A DNA stretch of 64,000 nucleotides from Anaeramoeba flamelloides (lineage: Eukaryota > Metamonada > Anaeramoebidae): contig JANTQA010000011.1 in NCBI GenBank assembly GCA_027625915.1, positions 806,001-870,000 of the forward strand, written 5' to 3'. The notes below the pieces were generated by a model. That model was given only the letters and a program-made list of their open reading frames with translations, searched no databases and was not told where the DNA came from. This document shows positions 22,018 to 34,496 of this stretch, in pieces. How positions within the stretch are numbered: the first letter of the stretch is position 1; every line of letters starts with the position of its first letter. The translations under genes and the position numbers were made by a program.

Positions 22018-22719
22018 CACTACAAGGAAAATTTTTTCAAAAAAAAATCTCTAAATTTTGTATTTTTGAAATACACTCATATAATAAACATTATTATACA
22101 TAACAATTTTCAATGAGGTTTACAACTTTAATAGATATTAATAGGAATTGAAAAAAAAAATGAAATTTTTCAGTAATATTTTTTTTCATTTTTAATTCTA
22201 AAATTTTTGAATTTTTTAATTGACTTAGTAGAGAAATAATTTTCAAGTATTTTTTTAATAGTCTAAAAGGAAACATATTTTTCAATTTGAAAATAGCACA
22301 AAATATTCCAATCAAAAGATATCGCTAAATTAAATTGAAAAATTGATTTTTTATCTGTTTTTGGAATATTTTTTATCATTTTATTTTTTTCCATGTTTGA
22401 GTTTTTATATACGTTCCTGGTTTTTTTCTGTAAATTACTTTAACATTTATTCGTTTTTCAATCTTAATGCTCAATCAAAAATTAATTCATTTCAACTTTT
22501 TCCAATATAAAAATACCCTGAAAATAGGTGTTTTTTTCAAAAGTCGGTATTTTTGAAAAGGGGGGTATTCAGATTTTCAAGACTTTAAAAGCTATCCTAT
22601 TTTTATTACATAAAATTATGATAACTTTGAAAAAATAATTTATAAAAGAAGTATAACTGAAATCCAATGTATAGTTTTGGCTAACTTTAATTTTAGATAT
22701 TTAAATTTTCCTTGTAGTG
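22018..22719. mobile_element. TIR element CACTACAAGGAAAATTT, copy 1
   Basis: A 702-bp element bounded by CACTACAAGGAAAATTT and its complement and flanked by TA on both sides. An inverted relative occupies 22808-23502. Open stretches are alignable between the copies (for example IRSRLFYANCFNIYSFFNLN on one strand and LLSQLKNSKILELK on the other), suggesting residual coding or shared ancestry. No transposase motif is identifiable. Confidence 0.75.
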
Positions 22720-22807
22720 TATTTAATTAGCTTTTACTATTATTTTCTTTAATCGGTTAAGGTATAGGTCTTGTATAACAAAAAAATCATATTTTATCAC
22801 CAAAGAT

Positions 22808-23502
22808 CACTACTAGGAAAATTTAAACACCGAAAATTAAAGTTAGCCAAAACTATTCAACCGATTTCAGTTATATTCTTTTATAAATTATTTTTTCAAA
22901 GTTATCTTAATTTTATGTAATAAAAAAAGGATATCTATTAAACTCATGAAAATCCGAATACCCCCCTTTTCAAAAATACCGACTTATGAAAAAAACACCT
23001 CTTTTTGGGGTATTTTTTTAATGAAAAAAGTTGAAATGAATTAATTTTTGATTGAACATTAAGATTGAAAAAAGAATAAATGTTAAAGCAATTTGCATAA
23101 AACAATCGGGAACGTATATAAAAACTCAAGTATGGAAAATAATAAAATGATAAAAAATATTCCAAAAACAGAAAAAAAATCAGATTTTCAATTTAATTTA
23201 GCCATATCTAATGATTTAAATATTTTGTGCTATTTTAAAATTGAAAAATATGTTTCTTTTTAGACTATTAAAAAAATACTTGAAAAATATCTCTCTACTA
23301 AGTCAATTAAAAAATTCAAAAATGTTACAATTAAAATTGAAAAAAATATTACTGAAAAATTTCATTTTTTTTTCAATTCTTATTAATATCTATTAAAGTT
23401 GTAAACCTCATTGAAAATTGTTATGTATAATAATGTTTATTATATGAGTGTATTTCAAAAATTCAAAATTTAGAGATTTTTTTTTGAAAAAATTTTCCTT
23501 GT
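22808..23502. mobile_element. TIR element CACTACAAGG family, copy 2 (inverted)
   Basis: It begins CACTACTAGGAAAATTTAAA and runs collinear with the reverse complement of 22018-22719. The far end stops at ...AAAATTTTCCTTGT, with the last bases of the terminal repeat lost or changed. Only ~88 bp separate it from copy 1, so together they make a ~1.5-kb near-palindrome. Confidence 0.75.
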
Positions 23503-23719
23503 CTTGATGGATTAAACTTTTCTTCATACCTAATTTGGAGAACAATAAGAGCTTTGAAAATTTTTGATCGAAATTTGTTTTTAATTCAAAGAAAACTTGA
23601 AAATTAGTGACAGCAAGACTTTTATTTGAAAAAAATGTTTTGAAAGTTTGGATACTATTAAATGATCAAAAAAAAGAAATTGAACCATTTTTTGAATGTA
23701 TCAGTAATAAGAACAATTT

Positions 23720-24235
23720 TGCCTTGAGATTAAAAATTATCTCAAAACAAACACAAACCTCTCATTAATAAAATATAATGTTTGATTTTAAGGATTTATT
23801 CTACTTTTTCAAAAAAGAACTCAAGTTTACATACAGTCAGTTCCACTTTTAAGACTTAAACTTTCAATCAAATTTAAGATTCAAGAAAATCTCAAATTAA
23901 ACATATTTTTTGGAATTTTTATAAAAACACTTACAATAAGTTCCACTTTTAAAACATAAACTTTCAACAAAATTTAAAGTACTAAAAAAATCTCAAATTA
24001 ATACCAAAATTCAAATTCTAGTAGAATAATTTGGAACAAAAAAATTTCCTAAATCTGGAATTCTTTTGTTTTTTACAATTTCGTTGAAAGTTTGTATCTT
24101 TCAAAGTGGAATTGACTGTATTTAAACTTGAGTTCTTTTTTGAAGAAGTAGAATAAATCATTAAAACCAAACATTATATTTTATTAATGAGAGGTTTGTG
24201 TTTGTTTTGAGATAATTTAAAACCGAAAAGTAAAA
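23720..24235. repeat. Nested palindrome carrying a CAGTCAG MITE at its centre
   Basis: Outer arms 23720-23831 and 24121-24235 are inverted copies (for example ACAAACCTCTCATTAATAAA against TTTATTAATGAGAGGTTTGT). The whole centre is a CAGTCAGTTCCAC element (23834-24118, TA-flanked) that itself contains a second internal copy of its own end (AAGTTCCACTTTTAAAACAT). The MITE therefore appears to have inserted at the dyad of an older palindromic element. Confidence 0.7.
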
Positions 24236-25093
24236 TTACTTTTAAGTAACAAACAAGCATTTTGTTGAAAAATAATTTTTACTTTTATAATCCTTTTTTC
24301 TAAAGGTTTGTTCAAGTTTGAAAAGAAAGAATAGTCTTTCAAAATTTGCCCGAATAAACTGAAAAGTAAACAAGAAATTAATAAACCTCCTTTAGAAAAC
24401 TACAAGATTAATTTATGAGAAATTTGTCTTCATGTTACAATACCTTTGTTGAAAACGGGTGTACTTATTTAAGGGGTGATTTCATTTTGTGATCATTTTT
24501 TAAAAGTTTTCTTACACAATTATTGGTACAAAACACATCAAATTTTTTTTCAAATAAATATTTTATTTTAACGTTTCATAATTTTAAAAAAAGTTTCGAA
24601 TGAGGGTTAGGAAAAAGAGTAGTATAGTGTGCTCTTTTCCTTTTTGAAAATTTGTTTTTGGTTAAATATTTTGACAGTTTTTGTATTATTTCTTGTATAC
24701 CAAAAATTTTATTTCAAACAATTGACTTTTTAATCTGATAAAATGAATTGGTTTAGATTGAAAATCTTAAATTCTGAGTTTTGTTTCGGTTTTCAAACCA
24801 ACTAATTTATCAAAACAATCAAATTACTTATCTTTTCAATTTCCAAAATGATCAAAAATAATTATTTTCAAAAAAAGTAACTTTTTGATCTCATTAATTT
24901 AAGACAAATTGAGTGATCATAATTTTTTTCTCTTTTTGGAAAGTTGATCTTTTTCCTCAAAATATTTGTAGATAACTTGAGGGTGAACATTTAATTTGGA
25001 ACAAAAAATTTTGATTTGTTCGAATTTATTTATTTTTTTTTTCTATTTTTTTATAAAAATCCTCCTTTTTTCGAATAAATATTTTTTTCTAGA
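24236..25093. other. Upstream region of the 185-residue protein gene
   Basis: About 850 bp with no clear exon. The last bases before 25094 read TTTTTTTCTAG, a good 3' splice site, so a 5' UTR intron may end right before the start codon. Confidence 0.35.
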
Positions 25094-25814
25094 ATGACAC
25101 AACAATTACTATTTGAACCCTGTAGATTAAATTCGTATATATCCCGATTTTTTTTCTTCCTCTTGTTTCTTCTCTGTGACTTATCCAATTAAAGTTCTTT
25201 TGACTTTTTGTAAAAAATAAATTTGCATATTTCTTAATAGAAACAGATACCCATTAATCACTCGTACGCCTATACCTGTTTCTTTTTTAAGGCAAAAGTC
25301 GCGAAATTCGTGTGCTTTTGGTATCCAATTTCAACCACTGGCCCATGTTTGGTTTTTCACTCATAACACTTTAACAGATCCTATTTGTGAAAGTCGGAAA
25401 ACAAATACGAAGCAAGACCAAAATTTACCAAATCTCGTGTTTCTGAAAAAGAATAAATCCAAAACCCACCACCTTACGCCAGCAAAATCACAAGTCGAAG
25501 AAGAAGCCGTGCAAGCACTGTGCTTATTAGGGACTTACATTCCTAAGAACGATCCGTTTGAGAGTCTCTTTAACAAACATAATCAAACCTCTTTTAGCAG
25601 GCAAACGATCAAAAAAAACAAAAAAAAAAGGTATCGCAAAAGATTGCTGAAAAAAGAACAATTCGAAACAATTGGAACAACAATCACGCTAAAGCTTTAT
25701 TCCCCAACCCCAAAGGATGGATCTTTAAAAATTAAATGCAGAAAGGGTTCACCCATTTTTGCTACTCCTTCGACCTATCCAAAATCTATTAGTCTCCAAA
25801 TTAAAAATAATTAA
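25094..25814 (+). CDS. Novel 185-residue basic protein, three exons
   Basis: Exons 25094-25134, 25241-25320 and 25378-25814 join with consistent phases (2, then 1). Introns are 106 and 57 nt with GT-AG ends. The chosen ATG opens the first exon. The longer frame of exon 3 alone lacks an ATG, so splicing is required. The predicted protein begins MTQQLLFEPCRLNS and contains RYPLITRTPIPVSFLRQKSR, a short acidic helix (QVEEEAVQALCLLGTYIP), a basic run (KKNKKKRYRKRLLKKEQ) that could be a nuclear signal, and a C-terminus rich in Lys, Pro and Ser. No transmembrane segment and no family that I recognise. The block is visibly richer in G+C than its surroundings, which supports real coding. Confidence 0.6.
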
Positions 25815-26688
25815 ACCACCATTATTCTTTTTGGTTTTTTTTTTTTTTATCAAACAATCTTGGGAAATTTTTGTTTTTCGTTTTCAATCGTTCTTGGTTC
25901 CCCCCAAAAAAAGTTATTCAATTTCATAAATTTTCTTTTCTGAAGAGAACGAGTAATAAAAAAAGTTGATAGAATTAAATTTAAGAGAAGAAACTCCTGA
26001 GTCAAAATACTTCCCTTTGGTCTTATTTTTTTGCTTCTTCAAAATAACAATTTTTATTCTTCTACTTATTAAAATCCACTAATTTCCAAAAAAAATGTTA
26101 AGCAATCTTTTCTTTGATGAAACTGTCTGAATAAAAAAAGTATACTTTTCCGAAAAAAAAGTGGAAAATTGGGAAGTTAACCAAAAAAGTGGAAATAAAT
26201 CCCAAATTTTTTTGATTTTTTTGAATATAATTTTTACCATTTTAATTAAGCAGTTTCTTAATTATTTTTTGTTTTGGTGATCATTTTTCTTTTTTTGGAT
26301 CATATCGGATTGGTATAAAGTTCAAAAAACTCTGTTTTGGATAGTTACAAAAACCTCAAATTAATCTAACACATGTATCTATAGTATTCCCACTTTAAAA
26401 ATTTTAGTAAATTTCAAACAAAAGAAAACTTTTTGGTTCGCAATTAACTTTGAATAAAATTAACTGAACCTCTGGTTTGGAAAACACAGGATCTCGAATT
26501 TGTATATGAAAGTGTTTTTGCAAAAGATAAAAGTTTTGTTAATTTTCAAAATGAAAATAAATTTCACAACTTATTTTAAACTGATGAAGAATTTTCATTG
26601 AGAAGAGCGAATTTTATGAATTTCTTCTCGAGTTTGAGGACATATGAGAGAAAAGTCAATCAAAAATTTATGTTTAAAAATATTTGGA
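25815..26688. other. Intergenic region between convergent genes
   Basis: 3' UTR of the 185-residue gene at the left, then T- and A-rich sequence. No exon or repeat family recognised. Confidence 0.35.
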
Positions 26689-27052
26689 TTAAAATAATTT
26701 TAAAATGTTTTGGATTTCTACCCTTTCCTCGAATTTCCAATGACTTTGAGCTTTTGAAAAGTTGAATTTTTGAGAAATAGAGAATTTTTTCTCCTTTTCT
26801 TCCATATCAATTTTTATTAATAAAAATTCCTTTTGTTGATCATTTCTAAACTCTTTTGTTTTAAAAAATTTCTTCAAAAAATCCATCAAAACGAATTCTA
26901 ATCCAATAGAAGGTTGTGATCTTGACACATTTTTGTGATAATTTAAAATTTGTTAAAGTTTTCAGTATTGGAACTTACATTTTTTGGTTTGTTGTTTGTT
27001 CCAAATTTTTTTTGCCACATGCAATATATGAAGGATGGCCATCAAAACAATT
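26689..27052 (-). CDS. 3' end of an unknown multi-exon gene
   Basis: Two exons join cleanly: 26979-27052 (starting after TTTAG, ending at a GTAAGT donor) and 26689-26920 (phase 2, after ...GTCAAG, ending TAA). They give ~101 C-terminal residues, including CFDGHPSYIACGKKN and GLEFVLMDFLKKFFKTKEF, and a Glu/Lys-rich last part. A further 30-nt in-phase exon ending in QKFKT is possible at about 27094-27123. No start codon or upstream exons could be found, so the gene is either 5' truncated or its next exon is far away. The function is not recognised. The segment with Gly-His-Pro-Ser-Tyr-Ile-Ala looks like one blade strand of a beta-propeller, but that is only a resemblance. Confidence 0.45.
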
Positions 27053-27691
27053 CTAAAGATCACTTATTTCTTATTTTTGTTTTTTAGCGATACTGTTTTA
27101 AATTTTTGATCTTGTTTATAAATCTAAAATAATGAAATCACTCACAGAATATTAATTGATATTGAAGAAATGGAATAAAATTTCATTCAACTTTCAAAAA
27201 AAGATTTGAAAAATCATTGGAAAAATTTCAATTTTTAATTCAATAAATAAGTTTAAATTAATTAATTTTTTCCATATAGAATCAGAGACTTTTGGTGATT
27301 TGTTATAATTCTTGGAATGTAATTTTTTTTGGAAAGTGGAATGAAAATTTTGATCAGTTTATTTTAAAATTAACAATAAAAAGATGAAACAGAGTCTGGT
27401 TGATGGTCAATTTTAATGAAAAAGGTAATTAAGGACTACCTTTGCAATTCAACAATTTTTCTCAACCCAATATGTTCCAATCTCATTCATATTATAATTG
27501 AATGATCTTTAAAATATTCTCCAATTTGGATCAAAAAATCATTTTATGTCATTTTTTTTAGATGAAAAATGAAAAAGAAATTTTGAGATACGTGAACTCG
27601 AACACCTAGTTAAGGAACGTGAAAATGAAAAAGAAAAATAACCAAGAGTTTCTTACACAAAAAAACCCTTCTGAATAAACAACTTTAAATC

Positions 27692-27858
27692 TACTGGTAT
27701 TTGAATAATAAATGGGATTTTTTTTCACTTCATTTTTAATTTCTCTTTTTTAAGAGAACATAGATCAAGAACCTCTTTCTTTAAGAACTATATTTATAAA
27801 AAAAAAATATGGAAAAGGAAGTGAAAATTCTTTCCCATTTAGAATTCAAATACCAGTA
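27692..27858. mobile_element. TIR element, ends TACTGGTATTTGAAT
   Basis: 167 bp with inverted ends TACTGGTATTTGAATAATAA and its complement. Inner inverted parts TTTTTTCACTTC / GAAGTGAAAA also pair. Relatives: 37269-37438, 11690-11835, 43421-43500 (one end) and 44990-45050 (one end). Non-coding MITE. Confidence 0.7.
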
Positions 27859-28234
27859 AATGATTGTATTGTCAAAGATTTTTGATCATTGAGTTACTTT
27901 GAATTGTTACATTGTCTCCACAAACAACTAACCTGTTCCAACCCTCCAGAAAAAAATTATAAGACAACTAAATTGGTTGTCTAAGATAATTCAATTTCTC
28001 TCATATAGAAATAGAAAATTCAATTTTGATCTTAAGATCAAAATTTCAACTTCTCTTACTTTTATTTGAGTTATTTTTTTTGAAAGAAAAACCAAAACAA
28101 AAATTAAATTTTCTCTCAAGAATTGAAATCACAGAAACCATGGAAACTTGAAAGTATTTTTCGATCTTTGTTTTTCAATTCTAAAAAGCTGAGATTTTAA
28201 CAATTTTCGAAATTGAAGATCCACGTTAATGTTA

Positions 28235-28744
28235 CAGCCGTTTCAACTCAGGTGTGAATCGGCAACTTCTCATTCAACTTTTGGAAACCGTTGAAAACCA
28301 TTTCAAATAATTTCAAATTATTTCAAATCATTTAAAATTATTTTAAATTATTTAAAATTATTTTAAGTAATTTTAAAATTATTTTAGTTGCAAATGATTG
28401 GATTTGAAGATCAACCACAACTGTCTTCTTTTGAGCATACACAGTTTTACCAAATCTTGAATCCCATTACAAATTACTTTTCAATTTATAATTTTTAAAA
28501 AAATTGATTTCTATTTGTAGGTTTCATTTCTCTAAGTATTTCAAACAAAAGAAGACAGTTTTGGTTGATCTTCAAATCCAATCATTTGCAACTAAAATAA
28601 TTTTAAAATTACTTAAAATAATTTTAAATAATTTAAAATAATTTTAAATGATTTGAAATAATTTGAAATTATTTGAAATGGTTTTCAACGGTTTCCAAAA
28701 GTTGAATGAGAAGTTGCCGATTCACACCTGAGTTGAAACGGCTG
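28235..28744. mobile_element. Long palindromic MITE, ends CAGCCGTTTCAACTCAGGTG
   Basis: Flanked by TA. Two ~200-bp arms are almost perfect inverted copies (28235-28436 and 28546-28744) around a ~109-bp loop. The arms contain a run of ATTTAAAATTATTTTAAATT-like units, so each arm is itself locally symmetric. A 128-bp sibling with the same ends is at 30426-30553, and one lone end is near 53568. CAG-type ends with TA target sites suggest Tc1/mariner mobilisation. Confidence 0.85.
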
Positions 28745-28884
28745 TAGTATTTTTTAGAATTTGTTTGTCAATTTCCCAAAGCAAAAAATGGAAAACTTGT
28801 TTTTAATCTTCTATTTTAAATTTTATAGTTTATGATGAGCTTTAATAACCCTTTTACTGGTTGTTGTACATAATAAAATTTCAG

Positions 28885-28963
28885 AATAGAAAATCAATTA
28901 CAAGGTCTTATAAATTTTCACGGGAGTGCAGAACAAGCTGTATTAATTAACAAAGCGGTGTGA
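28885..28963 (+). pseudogene. Orphan exon-like stretch
   Basis: After a good acceptor (AAATTTCAG) a frame of 25 codons reads ENQLQGLINFHGSAEQAVLI and ends TGA, or splices at a GTGTGA donor just before it. Composition is convincingly protein-like, but no partner exon in the right phase was found nearby. Probably a gene fragment. Confidence 0.25.
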
Positions 28964-28999
28964 TTATGTATTATTTTACTTTTTGTTTATTTTGCTTTC

Positions 29000-30425
29000 G
29001 TTCTTTTTGTTTTTCCTTGAATTAAATCTCACAGCCATTACTAAGAGGGGGGTGTCTCTTCTGATTGTTTGTGGAACAACACGATCGATCCCAAACGCGC
29101 TTCAACATTTTTTGTGCTTTTTTGATAAATTTTTTTTTGTTTGGATCGTTTCTCTCAAAACCAATTGGTTGTATCAAGAGAAATTGGGTTGAGGTTGTGT
29201 GGGAAAGGTTTTGAAGAATTTTTAATGTTGGGATCTTTTGGAAAATAAAATTGCAAAAATTAGTCAGTTTTTTTTATTAAAAAAAAAAAAATATTGCTTC
29301 AGTTGAGAAAAAATGATCATTCAATTTTGAGAAATGAGGGTTTTAGTGGATTTAATCCAACTGTAAACACCTTATGGTACACACTATTCAAAAAATGTCT
29401 TTCTTGTAAAACAACAGACTTTTTCATCAAAAATTTTTCACTTTTCTCCTTATTGACGCTCAAGGTCATTTTTTAAAACCTTCTCAGCTTAACTCAGAAT
29501 CAGAAAAATAAACTATTTAGATGGTCAACAATGTGTAAGGGTTTTAAAAAATGACATAGAAGGTCATTTTTTCAAAAAGTCTAATTTTTGGCAACCTTCT
29601 TTGTTATTTTGAGATATGAGTTTAAAAAATTCAGACCTTTTTAGGAAAAATTCTGACATTTTTTCCTTCTCAGATCTCACTGAATAAAAATTTGTGAGAT
29701 TTACAAACCAACAAACCCTCTTCAAAATACACTGATACTTAAAATTTCAATTGCAAACGTCGTCGTTAAACCGGAACATTTTAAAAGTATTTTTTTAACT
29801 GATCAGTCAAGATATCTGAAATTGAAATAAGTCATAATGAATAAATACAATGCTTTGAACACCAAAATCCAATTTCGCATGAATAGTATAAATCATATTA
29901 ACAAAAAATCAATTTTATTAGTGTTCACTGATAAAATCTCAAATTTATATAAATTGAAGATACCTAGATATTGGTTTGATGTTTTGAATTCTATTTTGAT
30001 TCTATCAATCTGTTTAATTTTTTTATTGAATAGAATTTTTCACTATTTTTGTTTTCCTTCATTTTATCATGAAAACTATAAAATTATTCTACCATCTAGA
30101 AATAAAATATCAAATCGAAAAAAAGTTTAAAATTAATTTTTATAGAAAAATAGTTCTTTAATGTTCTCGATTTTATCTTATTTTTACTTTTTTTTTTTTT
30201 TATTTATTTTTAAAAAAAAAATAATTTCCAAAACTAGATCATTTTTAAAAATTAATTGAATATTAGTGTCCAAATTTAAAGTAAAATTGAGAAATTTTAA
30301 GTTTTCAAAATTAGAATTTTCAGCTGGTACATTGCTTAAAATTAAAACTCTAAAAAAAAAAAGTCACTTTAAGATGATTTTTTTATTCAAATGAAATTGT
30401 CTTTAAAATTTCCTAATATCTATTA
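29000..30425. other. Stretch without a confident gene
   Basis: Contains a relatively G+C-rich patch (29030-29190) with no usable frame and a 97-codon ATG frame at 29837-30130 with one hydrophobic segment (VLNSILILSICLIFLLN). That frame is in AT-rich sequence, lacks family features and may be chance, so I do not call it a gene. Confidence 0.3.
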
Positions 30426-30553
30426 CAGCCGTTTCAACTCAGGTGTGAATCTTACTCATTCGTTGAATCGTCGAGAAACATTTTAAATTGACTCGGGATG
30501 TTTCCCAACCATTCAAGGAATGAGTAAGATTCACACCTGAGTTGAAATGGCTG
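30426..30553. mobile_element. Short palindromic MITE, CAGCCGTTTCAAC family
   Basis: 128 bp flanked by TA. It shares ~24 bp at each end with the 28235-28744 element and has its own internal arms (CTTACTCATTCxTTGAA / TTCAAGGAATGAGTAAG) around a GTTTCTCGACG-like centre. Deletion derivative or independent sub-family. Confidence 0.8.
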
Positions 30554-33500
30554 TAATTCAATTTGGGTTATTTAAATACCAGATAACTTTATTGAGCAAT
30601 CAATCAATCATTCATTAATATTTTTTTAAAAAATATGATTTTGGTTACAATTAAATAATTACAAAGGAACTGGTATTTTTTTTTCTGGATTTTAAAATAA
30701 ATTCTTATTCATTTTAATTTGAAAATCATGAGAATTTTATTTGAATGTGAAAAAAATGATATTTTAATTTTAAAAGTGTTTTTAATCAATTTTGTGATTG
30801 TTCCAAAAGCTTCAATCCGTTTTTTTTTATTATTATTAGTTCAATGTCTTTTAAACAGAAAAATAATTTTATAATTAAATATAAATTATCAATATATTAT
30901 TATGTATATTATATAAAAAAAACAATGGGAATGAAAAGAAGCCACATATCTTTTTTAATTCATAATACTGACAAATTTAAATAAATGTCGTAAAATTTTT
31001 ACCTCATTATCCATTTTATGAATTTTTTTAACACAAGCTTCAAAGAAAGCATTTTATTCTTATAAATGTGAAAAAACTTTGTAAAATTGATTGCACTTCA
31101 AAAGGTTCTTACTCTTGAGCTGTTTTAAAAGTTAATATATGAGATTCCAAAATGGAAATTGAACTAAAAATTTTATTAAATGTATTTGAATTTATCAGTA
31201 ATATTAAATTTTTTGTGTAATATGAAAAAAATTAAAAAAAAATACTTTTTATTAACAAACAAATTTCTTGTGAAATCAGTAACCAATCTATAAAAAGTTT
31301 ATTCAAGTGTGGTATCTAAAAATACTCATTTGAATATTTGATAACAATTCATAGATATACTTATTTTGATCAGAAGATAGGGTTTTATAAGATGTTTTTA
31401 ATAAATTTTGAAAATCTATATTTTTTATTCTTATATATTAGGTAATTGAATTTTGTATTGAACAAGTATAATTTTACTGTATCAACTTTCTAATAAGTAG
31501 ATGTGAGTTTAATTTTCCAAAGTTGTATTCTTTAAAAAATGAAATTATTAATCAATTGGAAAATACTTTTCCAAATATTCGCAATTAAAAAGAGTGTTGG
31601 ATATTAATTTCTTGCAATTATTTTTTTTCTTTTCTATACTGTATATAATTTTATTTTTTTAGTTATTTTTGAAGAAATGAAATTGAAAAAAATCATCATT
31701 AGTTTGTCCAGAGTACAAAATTTATTTATTAATTTATTATCAGGGATGAAATAAAGATAAAAATATAAATCTAACATTAGATTGGATTTGTAAAATCTAA
31801 AAAACACTTATATTTTTAAACATGTACAAGAAAAAGAAAAATTAGAAATAAAAAAGGGTATAAAATATTCAATAGGTACAACATTTAAAGTAAAAAATTT
31901 GTATTAAATGTAAACAATAATAAAAATTCAAAGAAAAGTAAAAATTTTGGAATCAAATAAAATAATTCAAGTAAAAAAAAAATCTAAAAATGTGTACTAA
32001 TTTGATTATTCTTTTGTCTTAATTTTCGTTCTTTATTTGACACTTAAAGTTCCGTTTGATCTAATAATAAATATAAAATAGTAAAAACCATTCCGTAAAT
32101 TTGGACACTCCCAAAATCAAAAATAGGAAAAAAAAAAACCCAATTTAGGATATTTTTACAAATTTAATAATAAATTACATTTGAGTTATGAGTATTAATT
32201 TTTTTATAAGTAATCATTAACATCCAAATAAAAGAAAAAAAATATAAAACAAAAAAAATCAAAATTGGTATGTACAAAATACTGATAAATAAAAATAAAT
32301 ATTATAAAATTATTAGTTCATTTCCGAATATATAACATCATATCTTAACTTTTAAAACAACTCAAGAGTAAGAAAATTTTTGAAGATTAAACAATTTTAC
32401 AAAGTTTTTTAATCTTTAAAAGAATAAAATTCTTTGTTTAAAGTTTGTGTAAAATAATTCTTGAAATGGAAAATGAAGTGAAAATTTTCAGATATTTATT
32501 TGAATTTATCAGTAATGAAACAAGCTGGACAAAAAATTATATTGGTAAATTTGTTGAAATTTCACAAACTATTGTGGATTGATCAAATAATAAGATAAAA
32601 TCGACAATTGTATGTGATTTTTCTCTTTTATAAACTCAACACTAACCTTATATCAACAATCGAAAAAAAAAAATTCCAGATCTAACGAAAGAGATTACTT
32701 AATTAGTAAAAAGGAAATGAAAACAAAAAATGTAAAAAATGAAAATAGGTTGTAAAATCAAAATTATTAACAAATTGAATGTAAAGGATAGTATTGCTAT
32801 TCTTTCGTCTGTTTAAACAGTTTCCAATTTTTTGGAATTGAGTTTATATTCGAAATTTTTTTTGAATCCAAAACATTAAATAATGTTATGGTTGTTTCCT
32901 ATTATGCTAATTATATTGAACTATCCCGGATCACAATTCACTTATAAATCGTCTGTGGAAGTTTGTATATGATAGAAATTAATCCATTGTATCAATGTAT
33001 TGCTCTACTCATTGTGTTCTATTTCACGTCATCTTTAATAGTATAAAAAAATAATTTAAACTGTTTACGCATGTTCTCTTGATCTATTGTTTTTATACGT
33101 GGTTAGAACCATGTTGTTTGTTCAATATATTATTTTCTTTTTATTAATGAAAAAAATAATAATAACAATAAAAAAAGAAAGAAAGAAAAACCAATTATTT
33201 AAGAGAGAAAAAAATAGTAGTCAAAAAAATTAATAGAAAAAATATAAAACAAATTCATTTATATGTAATTTCTTCTAAAAAATAAGGAAATTTTCAAAAA
33301 ATAAAATTAAAAAAAAATATTTTTCAATCACTTTTTTGTAATAGACTCGAAGTTGATTTTAAATATTGGATCTTTTGTGATGAAAATCATCGATTAATTC
33401 TCTTTCAAAAAATCTTTCTATAAATAGTCTACTTTTTTTATGAAATAATGGATACTTATGTTCTTTATTTTTTTTTGTTGGTCTATTAATGATCCATTTT

Positions 33501-33570
33501 TCTCTATTGTACGCTCCATTAATGCAAATTCTTTTCTTTAAAAAAATTATTTTGCAACCATTGTATATCT
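30554..33570. other. Gene-less AT-rich region with MITE ends
   Basis: About 3 kb. Repeated single ends of a family with GAATTTATCAGTAAT and GGAAATTGAACTAAAAATTT (31140-31205, 32460-32516; also 15150-15205 in the Rab intron) are visible. No frame of interest and no RNA gene seen. Confidence 0.35.
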
Positions 33571-33805
<235 letters not shown>

Positions 33806-34451
33806 CATAAGATAAAAAAATTAGGTAAGTTGATCTTGTATAGAATTTGTAAAAGAGTTAAATTTCGAACACATTTCTTCCCTAACTAACAAGTGTTTTA
33901 AAAAAAAATAATTCTTTTTCTGAGTGTTTAAGGATTTATAATTTTCATGGCTTTTAAAATTAAAACCTACTTTGTATTATTTTAGTGTTTACAGAATAGA
34001 AAATCAAAACTTTTTCACTGTTTTATAAACAAATTATCCCATTTAAATGGGAAATAGTGAATTCATATTGTCTTCCTATACCTTTAGGTAATTACTCCCT
34101 ACCTGTATATAATTGCCCCCCCCCTGTTCTTTCACAGTTTTATCTTTTTTTTTCACATCTTATGAATGAGAAGTATAGTTTCGAAAGAATTCAAGTGCTT
34201 TTTCAAAAAAAAAAAAAAAATTAAACAACAAATTAACGAAAATATATATTTAAAAATTAGAAAAAATGCGATTTTATAAGTCTTTCGTGATTTTAAACGA
34301 AAAAATGTAATATATGGGGTATATATATATATATTCAAAATTATTCTAGTGTTGTTTGTTTTACCAAAAAAAGAGAGAAGAAAACTATGAAATAAAAATA
34401 AAAAATTTTTTTTATTAAATTTATGATCAACAGGTTTCTGAAATATACTTC

Positions 34452-34453
<2 letters not shown>

Positions 34454-34494
<41 letters not shown>
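34454..34494. repeat. (TA)n microsatellite abutting a dispersed repeat
   Basis: About 20 TA units, ending three bases before the left end of the 34497-35055 repeat, as also seen at 42313-42348 for its sister copy. Confidence 0.9.
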
Positions 34495-34495
<1 letters not shown>

Positions 34496-34496
34496 C

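Noticed and set aside
25437-25814. 125-residue protein starting at 25437
   Set aside because: Position 25437 is GTG, not ATG. The frame continues upstream to a splice acceptor at 25377, and two further exons supply an ATG.
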